Origin: Scatosoma sp045658805
GTDB taxonomy: Bacteria; Bacillota; Clostridia; Christensenellales; Borkfalkiaceae
Assembly: GCA_045658805.1 (NCBI GenBank)
Contig: JAZOVQ010000006.1
Coordinates: 1-9,807, forward strand
Reading direction: 5' to 3'
Length of the DNA stretch: 9,807 nucleotides
Shown: positions 1 through 6,296 of the stretch, in pieces
Layout: every line of letters starts with the position of its first letter
How positions within the stretch are numbered: the first letter of the stretch is position 1
Program-made: the position numbers and the translations under genes
The notes under the pieces: model-generated
Database searches by the model: none
The model's input: only the letters and a program-made list of their open reading frames with translations
Told to the model about the DNA's origin: nothing

Positions 1-73
1 GGTTAAATTGTCCCAATATTTCAATGTTTCCATTGATTTTTTAATCAACGGAGAAGAATTTAAAAAACGTTAA
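1..73 (+). CDS. C-terminal end of an XRE-family HTH regulator (partial)
   Basis: The reading frame from base 2 is open and ends with TAA at 71-73. It encodes 23 residues, VKLSQYFNVSIDFLINGEEF followed by KKR. The pattern 'a/vkLsqyFnVSiDfLinG' is the last helix and tail of XRE/Cro-CI-type helix-turn-helix domains, where 'LAKYFNVSLDYLLG' is the usual form. The gene starts outside the window, so its length and any extra domain are unknown. It is the only gene here on the plus strand and converges on the five-gene operon; the shared hairpin at 72-112 separates them. Such proteins bind DNA as repressors or activators, but nothing here shows the target. The call rests on a short fragment, so the family is likely and the function open. 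Confidence 0.7.
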   Translation, partial: VKLSQYFNVSIDFLINGEEFKKR

Positions 74-112
74 AACGGTTTTCAACGCAAACGCATTGAA
101 AACCGCTTTTTT
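72..112. terminator. Bidirectional rho-independent terminator between converging genes
   Basis: The arms CGGTTTTCAA (76-85) and TTGAAAACCG (96-105) are perfectly complementary over 10 bp around a 10-base loop. On the plus strand the stem is followed by six T (107-112), so it ends the XRE-like gene whose stop is at 71-73. On the minus strand the stem is followed by TTTT, AACG and TTTTTT, so it also ends the rhamnosidase operon whose last stop is at 114-116. Sharing one hairpin between convergent units is common in compact genomes. Confidence 0.88.
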
Positions 113-113
113 C

Positions 114-2039
114 TTATTTTACCAATCCAAGTTTTCTGAAATAGTATACAGGGATTGCCGTCCAACCATGGCACAAGCTACCTGCGTTATCAAACGCCGC
201 CGCCCCGTCCTCCGTTTCCCACGTCGCCGTAGAGCCTGCTTCTAACATTTTCTTGTAATCTTTTCTAATTTCCAACAAAATCCAATCGCGGTACTTTTTC
301 TCGTCCACTTTTAACAGCGCATCATAGATAAAGCACTTCGTGCTAAGCGAGCAAGGCACCAAAGCTTTCGTAGCAAGTTTTTTACAAATATTCTTTGCTT
401 CGTCGCCCGTTACAATGCCTGCAATAACGGCAATTGCATTGACAAATTCAACAAATTCCGTACCGCCTACCGTTACGGACATGGCTTGCTCCGTCTTGTT
501 ATAGAACGCTTCGTACGCGGCTTTTGCCAATTCTTCCGCCGTATCGCCGTAAGGATATTCGATATCCGCCATAGCGCAAATTTCCTTAAAGCAACGAAGC
601 CCAATCACCGTCAAAATGTTAAGCTGCGCATCGGGAAGCACGTCGGACAAGCCGTGTAATTCCCCCTCGGAATGGGTGGACCAATCGTAGAAATTCCAAT
701 TATTTTCCCCCTCAAAGCGGCAGATAAGTCCATCTTCCCCTCTGCGCGATAAAATGGTATCCAGGAATTGGATAATGCGAGGCGCAACCTCTTTCGCCAG
801 CGTTTTATCCCCAGAATATTCGATATATTCCTTTACCGACAGCGTATAATGCAACGAGAAGGAAGGAATGGTCAAATCAATACCGCAAGGATAACAAATG
901 GACATCAAACCGCTGGGATAACGGTCTTGACTCATGAGCAACAAGTTTGCGCGAACGTAATCGAAATTGCCATCCTCGAAAACGTAATATCCGCACAGCA
1001 TTTGATTGCGAGAATCGAAGGCATATAAGCATTGCTCGCGCCAAGGGCAATCGACGTAATGCTCCATCATACACAGCTTCAAGCTGTTGACGCACAAATT
1101 GTAGATATCTTCCACCTGCTTATCCGTTGCCGTAAACGGCTTCACCGTCGTGGGATATACCTGCGGCAACACCGCCAAGGAATGCAATTGAATAGGCTCG
1201 TCGCATTCAATTTGGAAATATCTTACGCCAAAGCGCAACATATAATTCGTATATTCGTTTTCGCCTGCTTTTGCATGATATTCCACGCTAAAATCACGTT
1301 TTCCAATCAAGCGGCGCACCTTGCCGTCCTGCAAATCTTCACCGTAAGAAATAAGCAATTTTTGCGCATTTTCGCTGGCAAATGCCATAGACAACAGCCC
1401 TACCGTTTCTTCGCCGAGGTCAACGGTGATAAATTTCCCGTCCTCGCTGACAATCACTTTGCCCTGCTTTGCAGGCAACAATACCGATTTTTTTACAGGG
1501 CGCGCGACAAACGAGCATTGTTTTTGCACAACCGCGGAAGCAGCAAAGCCCTCGCCCTCGCCGTTTTGCCAATTGTCCTCCCTTCTTGCGTCGTAGGCAA
1601 AGCCAAAACCAAGCTGCACGGTAATCAACTTTTTCCTGCCGTTTTCATAACAGCGGCTATACCTCGAAAGTGTGTTTTCATCACTTTCAACGCATACCTG
1701 CCCCCCTGCTTTTATCTCAAAAATCAATCCTGCCTGCGCTTTTAAGTATCTCGAAGAATTTTCCCCGAAATGCCATACCAATACCGCAAGCTTATTGTTT
1801 CCCTCCGTCAAATAGGGCGTAACGTCTATGCTGTCGTACGATTTATACCACTCGTAATCCCCATATTGACCGCTGGAAACGTACTTGCCGTTAATAAACA
1901 GCGTATAATCTCCGTCGCAGGAAATACGGCATTCCGCCGCACCGCCCTGCCATACAAATTCACGATAAAATTCGCCGTAGGTGTCGGGGGATGCCGTTTG
2001 CTCCACCCAAATCCATTTCGCATTTTCAAAAGCGTTCAT
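114..2039 (-). CDS. GH78-like alpha-L-rhamnosidase, cytoplasmic
   Basis: A 641-residue glycoside hydrolase, expected to remove terminal alpha-L-rhamnose from oligosaccharides or glycosides. Residues about 5-110 (KWIWVEQ..., then YTLFINGKYV) form the N-terminal beta-sandwich typical of bacterial rhamnosidases; a second beta-rich part follows to about residue 300. The (alpha/alpha)6 catalytic domain starts near 305. The motif DCPWRE (330-335) and D342 match the GH78 'DCPxRE...D' acid region, and 'STATWETEDG' (E608) followed by SLCHGWTA (621-628) matches the base region near the C terminus. There is no signal peptide, so it acts on imported small substrates. The ATG at 2039 is chosen because GGAGG lies at 2044-2048; the in-frame codon ten residues upstream lacks such a site. 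It is the last gene of the five-gene operon, 30 bases after the HAD gene. It is shorter than many GH78 enzymes, so another terminal sugar is possible. Confidence 0.82.
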   Translation of the reverse strand: MNAFENAKWIWVEQTASPDTYGEFYREFVWQGGAAECRISCDGDYTLFINGKYVSSGQYGDYEWYKSYDSIDVTPYLTEGNNKLAVLVWHFGENSSRYLKAQAGLIFEIKAGGQVCVESDENTLSRYSRCYENGRKKLITVQLGFGFAYDARREDNWQNGEGEGFAASAVVQKQCSFVARPVKKSVLLPAKQGKVIVSEDGKFITVDLGEETVGLLSMAFASENAQKLLISYGEDLQDGKVRRLIGKRDFSVEYHAKAGENEYTNYMLRFGVRYFQIECDEPIQLHSLAVLPQVYPTTVKPFTATDKQVEDIYNLCVNSLKLCMMEHYVDCPWREQCLYAFDSRNQMLCGYYVFEDGNFDYVRANLLLMSQDRYPSGLMSICYPCGIDLTIPSFSLHYTLSVKEYIEYSGDKTLAKEVAPRIIQFLDTILSRRGEDGLICRFEGENNWNFYDWSTHSEGELHGLSDVLPDAQLNILTVIGLRCFKEICAMADIEYPYGDTAEELAKAAYEAFYNKTEQAMSVTVGGTEFVEFVNAIAVIAGIVTGDEAKNICKKLATKALVPCSLSTKCFIYDALLKVDEKKYRDWILLEIRKDYKKMLEAGSTATWETEDGAAAFDNAGSLCHGWTAIPVYYFRKLGLVK

Positions 2040-2069
2040 ATAGCCTCCAACTTTCCTAGTGCTTGTCAA

Positions 2070-2936
2070 TTAAAGCAATTCTAAAATCTCTTTCAAATCG
2101 TCCACTTTTTTACAGCAAAGGCAATCCAAACCGCTTTGTCCGATATTGCCGCTGTTTAAGCCTACTACGGGGAAACCTGCAAAACGCAAGGACAGAACCC
2201 CTGCCGCCGAATCTTCTATACCCAGCACGCGCGTGGGATCTTTTACCTTTAAGCCCATGTACGCAATTTCCGTATAAATCCAAGGGTGGGGCTTGGCTAC
2301 AATTTCGCCAAGCGTGCCGTATTCGTTTACGTCCTTTCTATGTCCGCCCGTAATAATTGCGTCATAGAATTGCGTAGGATCGCCCATATCCAACGTACGG
2401 AATACCGCCACGATTTCGGGAATTGCTTTATAATCAAGGCCGCTGGTTACCAAACCGATTTTGATACCCCTACGTTTGATTTCGTATAAAAATTCTTTCA
2501 AGCCAGGCGTAGGGATAAAAGCTTCGCTTCTGCCGCCGCCCTTCAAAATTTCGTCCAATTCCGCTTTGGCTACTTGGTGATAAATTTCTATCGCCTTGCT
2601 CAAGCTTTGTCCAGGGTAATATTTATCAATGCAATACTGCAAATGATCCGCCGTCGTAAAGCCCGAAACGAAAGGCACGTCCGCTTCCGCAAGCGTGAAA
2701 GTTTTGTCCCCCACCAAATCTTGCATGGTGCGTTCGATAATGTAAATCCAAAATTCCTCACTCGTTACCGTCGTGCCGTCCAAATCCATCAAAATCATCT
2801 CAATGGGCTGCTTGGGTGCAACGGGTTTAATTTCATATTCCACGGACACGCCGCTGTTGTTTAAATGCCCGTACAGCTTGCCGTCCCTTTGCAAAAATTC
2901 CACGTTGTTTAATTTTTTTCCGATGAGTTCTTTCAT
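2070..2936 (-). CDS. HAD-superfamily hydrolase (phosphatase or beta-phosphoglucomutase-like)
   Basis: A 288-residue haloacid dehalogenase-type enzyme. All four HAD motifs are present: DLDGT (D51 nucleophile, D53 acid/base), VTSG (T164-S165), K215 in AKPHP, and GIEDSAAG (E241-D242). An alpha-helical C1 cap lies between motifs I and II (about 60-140), as in the phosphoglycolate phosphatase/beta-phosphoglucomutase group. Members act on small phosphate esters, often sugar phosphates; the substrate cannot be read from the motifs. An extra segment of about 45 residues precedes the core and matches no domain I know. The ATG at 2936 has AAGGGAA at 2941-2947. An in-frame start at 3023 would overlap the SDR gene and adds a lysine/arginine-rich stretch that is just SDR coding sequence out of frame, so I reject it. 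It lies 43 bases after the SDR gene. Confidence 0.85.
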   Translation of the reverse strand: MKELIGKKLNNVEFLQRDGKLYGHLNNSGVSVEYEIKPVAPKQPIEMILMDLDGTTVTSEEFWIYIIERTMQDLVGDKTFTLAEADVPFVSGFTTADHLQYCIDKYYPGQSLSKAIEIYHQVAKAELDEILKGGGRSEAFIPTPGLKEFLYEIKRRGIKIGLVTSGLDYKAIPEIVAVFRTLDMGDPTQFYDAIITGGHRKDVNEYGTLGEIVAKPHPWIYTEIAYMGLKVKDPTRVLGIEDSAAGVLSLRFAGFPVVGLNSGNIGQSGLDCLCCKKVDDLKEILELL

Positions 2937-2979
2937 ATTTTTCCCTTTTTCGTTTTGTATGTATTCCCTTACGCGCTTG

Positions 2980-3903
2980 TCAACGAGCGCGCGTTTTTTT
3001 AATTTCCGCTTTGGTAAAGCCAAGCAATTGCTCGGCGCCGACCTTCACTTTCTTTTTCACTTTATTGCGTTTTGGATACCCCCAACCGCCAAACAAGGCG
3101 TTAGGCCCGATAATGCTTCCATCCTCAAAATTCCGCGCAGCGATAAGCGCCAAGGACAAGGACGATTTTTCCGGGGAATTGAACAATTTTGAAAACACCT
3201 TTGCCAGCCTACCGACTTTCGAGCCAAAAGCGTTGATACCCAACGGCGTAATGGCAATGCCAGGGTGGTTCATAAGCACCCGAACGTTGCTCTTTGCGCA
3301 AGCTTGCGCCAAGGCGTAGGTGTAGCGCGCAAGGCAAAGCTTGGAACGCGCATATACGCGAAAGTTTCCGTATTTCTTCTCGTAATAAAAATTGCTATAA
3401 TCCACCTTTTTCGCCGTTTTGTGGATAATGGAAATCGTGTTTACGTATTGTACTTCGTGCGGAAGCGTTTGCAAATACGGCATTAAGGTTTCCGTCAAAT
3501 AATAAGTGCCGAAATAGTTTGTACCCAACACCAATTCCAACCCGTCCGCCGTCTTTTTGTCGGGTTGGTGAAATACCCCTGCGTTGTTGACAAACAAATG
3601 AATATCCGTTTGCTTCGCCTTTATGTTTTCCACAAACGCCTCAATGGACGAAAAATCCGCTAAATCTAAAGCCATAAGCTCTATTTGCGCATCGGGATAT
3701 TCGTTTAACAGCTCCGTTTTCGCCCTTTCCGCTTTCTCGGCATTGCGGCACGCCATAATCACTTTTGCGCCGAGATACGCCATGGTTTCCGCCGATTTAA
3801 AACCCACGCCGCTGTTTGCGCCCGTGATTATCACCGTCTTGCCTCGCATATCGGCAGGAGCGTGGGATTTTAGCCATTTTTTTGTTTTGTTAGAAAGGCT
3901 CAT
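2980..3903 (-). CDS. Short-chain dehydrogenase/reductase (SDR), retinol-dehydrogenase-like
   Basis: A 307-residue NAD(P)-dependent oxidoreductase with a Rossmann fold. TGANSGVG (27-34) is the dinucleotide-binding glycine motif, LDLAD (79-83) binds the adenine ring, NNAG (106-109) is the structural motif, and S158, Y184 and K188 (YxxxK) form the active site. R53 after the second strand (MACRN) suggests a preference for NADP(H). The overall pattern, with 'NTNYFG'-like and HPG (213-215) segments, is that of the retinol dehydrogenase/WW-oxidoreductase-like SDR group, which in bacteria act on varied alcohols and ketones; the substrate is unknown. The tail (about 285-307) is very basic, rich in lysine and arginine. 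The start at 3903 has AGGAGA at 3908-3913, 18 bases after the preceding phosphoesterase gene, so it is within the operon. Confidence 0.85.
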   Translation of the reverse strand: MSLSNKTKKWLKSHAPADMRGKTVIITGANSGVGFKSAETMAYLGAKVIMACRNAEKAERAKTELLNEYPDAQIELMALDLADFSSIEAFVENIKAKQTDIHLFVNNAGVFHQPDKKTADGLELVLGTNYFGTYYLTETLMPYLQTLPHEVQYVNTISIIHKTAKKVDYSNFYYEKKYGNFRVYARSKLCLARYTYALAQACAKSNVRVLMNHPGIAITPLGINAFGSKVGRLAKVFSKLFNSPEKSSLSLALIAARNFEDGSIIGPNALFGGWGYPKRNKVKKKVKVGAEQLLGFTKAEIKKTRAR

Positions 3904-3921
3904 CTTCTCTCCTGCACGCCG

Positions 3922-4860
3922 TTAAAATTGCGATACGTTTACGTATTGGTGATAAACTTCGTACACGCCGCCCTCATTGATTTTCAGCACCGTACCGCCG
4001 TTTAATTGAGGATTCCAATAACAACCAGCCCCTGCTTTTAAGGCATAAATAAGCTGAATCCCCCGCCATTGTATCATCCAATTATTGACGTGGTCGTGTC
4101 CTACAAGGACACGCTTTGTGATTTGCGTTTGTTTGAAAACGTCAAACATTCCGTCCTCTTCGGGATAGCATGAAACGCCTTCGTATTGATAGCCAACGCC
4201 CTCAACGTACGCTTCACTCTCCGCAGGCGTGCCTGCCGTTTTAAACACAGCCTCCGCCGCTTCGTGGTATGCGTATATGGGAATATGTAAAAGCGCCGTT
4301 ACGTCCTTACAGCCCTGCGCCTGCAAAGCCTTTACTTGTTCGGCATACCATACGCCTTGCTCGGGAAGAAGTTTCGCCCAAGCCATTTGCGTTTCCCCTT
4401 TTTCATTCGTGTACGGCAAGCGATCGTGGGAATCCATCATTACAAGCGCCGATACGGGTACGCCGTTTTCTTCAATGGAAATTACGTAATTGCCATTGCC
4501 AAACGCCTCGTCGCCCTTTTCGTAAACACAATGCGAATAGGTTATATATCTCGCCACAACGCCGTCGATAAATTCGGGGCCGTTTTGGTTGTCGTGGTTC
4601 CCCCAAACGGGAGCCCAGGGAATTTGGAATGCGTTTAAAAAGCTTGCAAAAGCGTCGTATGCCGCATCTTGCCCTGCCCACGCCAGATCCCCCGAAACGG
4701 TAATCAAATCGGGTTGCACTTTTTCTATCAATTGCGTAATGGTATATTCCAAAATTTTGCGGTGCTTGGTTTGCGTTGCCCATTCTTCCGCCGACAACTG
4801 CGGATCGGTTATATTGAGGATAACGAAATCCTTTCCTGCTTGTTTTTTAAAAATTCTCAT
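3922..4860 (-). CDS. Calcineurin-like metallophosphoesterase, soluble (Dcr2/PAP-like group)
   Basis: A 312-residue binuclear-metal phosphoesterase. Its motifs in order are: D19-x-Q21 (TDPQL), where Gln replaces the usual His of DxH; GDLAW with D58; GNHDNQ with N88-H89-D90; H192 in LLHIP; and GHDH with H255 and H257. The DxQ form and the 'WAPVWGNHD' stretch recall the Dcr2-like/purple-acid-phosphatase-like branch of the family, which includes phosphatases and phosphodiesterases. No signal peptide or membrane segment is seen, so it is probably cytoplasmic. The substrate is unknown. The ATG at 4860 is preferred: AGGAG at 4869-4873 lies 8 bases before it, while the in-frame GTG at 4869 overlaps that site. 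It follows the phosphofructokinase gene by 22 bases and is co-transcribed with it. Confidence 0.83.
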   Translation of the reverse strand: MRIFKKQAGKDFVILNITDPQLSAEEWATQTKHRKILEYTITQLIEKVQPDLITVSGDLAWAGQDAAYDAFASFLNAFQIPWAPVWGNHDNQNGPEFIDGVVARYITYSHCVYEKGDEAFGNGNYVISIEENGVPVSALVMMDSHDRLPYTNEKGETQMAWAKLLPEQGVWYAEQVKALQAQGCKDVTALLHIPIYAYHEAAEAVFKTAGTPAESEAYVEGVGYQYEGVSCYPEEDGMFDVFKQTQITKRVLVGHDHVNNWMIQWRGIQLIYALKAGAGCYWNPQLNGGTVLKINEGGVYEVYHQYVNVSQF

Positions 4861-4882
4861 TTTTAACACTCCTGCGTTTGTT

Positions 4883-6109
4883 TTATCTCATTAAACGCCC
4901 TACGATATGGCAAGGCAATCCGTTGTCGTAAAAAGGCGTCAACTCCCCTTGAATTAAAGGTCTTGCATACGCCAAATATTCCTCTTTCACACCTGCGTTT
5001 TCAACGTCAATCCATTCTAAAGGGATGGTCTTTTCTTGGTTGGCAATTTCGTTGATATCCATTACGCTTGTTCCGCACTTATAGGGCGCGTTGGAAAGAC
5101 GGACGAAAATGGACGCTACACCGCTTTTCCCTTCCGCCGCCGCCATAACCGCCGCTTCACCGACGCGGCAAGCCTCGTCAATGTCCGTCAAGCTCGCTAC
5201 GTGCGAAGCGCAACGCTGCAAAGTGGACAATTCAATGGCGCGCGCTTTTATTTTCAAGCGTTTTGTACATTCGCCGGCAAGGAACAACGCCGTCCCCGTC
5301 AATTGCTTATGTCCGAAAACGTCCTGTTCTTGACCGCAATCCGCCAACTCGCAAACGTACCGCCCGTCGGGCAATTTAACCCCCTCGGATACGGCGATAA
5401 CCAAGCCTTTTTTCACCTTTAAACGCTTGGAAATTCTTTCAATGAAGTCCTCCAGCGTAAAGGGCGTTTCGGGCAAGAAAATCATATCCACGCCAAGACA
5501 ATCATCCCCTTTCGCCAACGCCGCTGCCGCCGTCAGCCAGCCTGCGTTTCTGCCCATAATTTCCACTATGGTAATGGACGGAATATCGTAAATGGTGGAA
5601 TCACAAACCAATTCTTTCATGGTGGTTGCTACAAATTTTGCTGCGCTGCCATAGCCAGGGGTATGATCGGTTTCCGTTAAATCGTTATCAATGGTTTTGG
5701 GTACGCCGACAAAACGCACGTCGCTGCCAATTTGCTTGCCGTACGCCGACAGCTTCGCAACCGTATCCATGCTATCGTTGCCGCCGATATAGAAAAAATA
5801 GCCTATATCATACTTTTTAAGTATGGCAAATATCTTTTCATATTCCTCAACGTTGTCCTGCGCTGACTTGAGTTTATAACGGCAGCTGCCGAGAAAACAA
5901 GCAGGCGTACGCTTCAGCAATTCAATTTGTTGGCTATCGCAAAGAATTTCGTCAAGCGCAATAAAACGCTCCTGTAAAAAGCCCAAAATGCCGTTTTGCA
6001 TACCAAACACTTTTTCTGCGCCAAGCTTTTTAGAAGCTTGATATACCCCTGCAAGGCTGGCGTTTATCGCCACCGTAGGTCCGCCCGATTGTCCAACCAC
6101 TACGTTCAT
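4883..6109 (-). CDS. 6-phosphofructokinase, pyrophosphate-dependent type
   Basis: A 408-residue group-A phosphofructokinase. It converts fructose-6-phosphate to fructose-1,6-bisphosphate, most likely with pyrophosphate instead of ATP and so reversibly. Visible motifs are GQSGGPT (6-12) for phosphate binding, GGNDS (109-113), PKTIDND (137-143) with the catalytic TxDxD aspartates, and MGRNAGW (185-191). The Asp at the second variable position of GGxDS (D112) and the Lys in PKTIDND (K138) are the two residues that in this family block ATP and mark PPi use; ATP enzymes have Gly at both. The length of about 400 fits the PPi-type bacterial enzymes rather than the 320-residue ATP type. The ATG at 6109 has AGGAGA at 6117-6122, spacing 7. 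It is the first gene of the operon, 46 bases or so downstream of the predicted transcription start. Confidence 0.93.
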   Translation of the reverse strand: MNVVVGQSGGPTVAINASLAGVYQASKKLGAEKVFGMQNGILGFLQERFIALDEILCDSQQIELLKRTPACFLGSCRYKLKSAQDNVEEYEKIFAILKKYDIGYFFYIGGNDSMDTVAKLSAYGKQIGSDVRFVGVPKTIDNDLTETDHTPGYGSAAKFVATTMKELVCDSTIYDIPSITIVEIMGRNAGWLTAAAALAKGDDCLGVDMIFLPETPFTLEDFIERISKRLKVKKGLVIAVSEGVKLPDGRYVCELADCGQEQDVFGHKQLTGTALFLAGECTKRLKIKARAIELSTLQRCASHVASLTDIDEACRVGEAAVMAAAEGKSGVASIFVRLSNAPYKCGTSVMDINEIANQEKTIPLEWIDVENAGVKEEYLAYARPLIQGELTPFYDNGLPCHIVGRLMR

Positions 6110-6161
6110 TGCTTTCTCTCCTAAAATGCGTTTTTATATTATAACTTTTATATTATTTTAT

Positions 6162-6190
6162 ATTATAACATATAAAAATAAATTTTGCAA
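6162..6190 (-). promoter_or_regulatory. Promoter of the PPi-phosphofructokinase operon
   Basis: On the minus strand, TTGCAA (6190-6185) and a perfect TATAAT (6167-6162) are separated by 17 bases, with a TG one base before the -10 box (extended -10). The site lies about 50 bases before the ATG at 6109. The leader is extremely AT-rich and contains a second TATAAT at 6143-6138 as part of an 11-base direct repeat (6135-6145 and 6159-6169). The AGCGCT palindrome just upstream, overlapping the -35 end, only loosely resembles a catabolite-repression or LacI-type operator, and I do not annotate it as one. Confidence 0.82.
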
Positions 6191-6249
6191 GCGCTACGGC
6201 AAAACTTCTCTCGCCGATAAGCGCGTAATTCCGCCGCAAATAAAAGCCA

Positions 6250-6282
6250 AAAGCCGCGAGGAGAAATTCCCCTCACGGCTTT
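6250..6282 (-). terminator. Rho-independent terminator after the GH112 gene
   Basis: AAAGCCG (6250-6256) pairs with CGGCTTT (6276-6282), then one C-A mismatch, then GAGG (6258-6261) with CCTC (6271-6274), around a 9-base loop. It lies 15 bases past the GH112 stop codon at 6297. On the minus strand the stem runs into TTTTGGCTTTTATTT, an interrupted T tract; on the plus strand it is followed by ATTTTT. It separates the GH112 unit from the phosphofructokinase promoter. Confidence 0.8.
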
Positions 6283-6296
6283 TATTTTTCTATCTT

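Noticed and set aside
1032..1745. A 237-codon open frame on the plus strand inside the rhamnosidase gene
   Set aside because: It is the antisense of a confident GH78-like gene, has no ribosome site and no recognisable domain.
2937..3023. An N-terminal extension of the HAD gene beginning at 3023
   Set aside because: It overlaps the SDR gene's coding sequence in another frame, is only a basic low-information stretch, and the ATG at 2936 has its own ribosome site.
6183..6200. A catabolite-repression (cre) operator at TGCAAGCGCTACGG near the phosphofructokinase promoter
   Set aside because: Only the centre fits; the right end and one conserved position do not match, so it is not supported.
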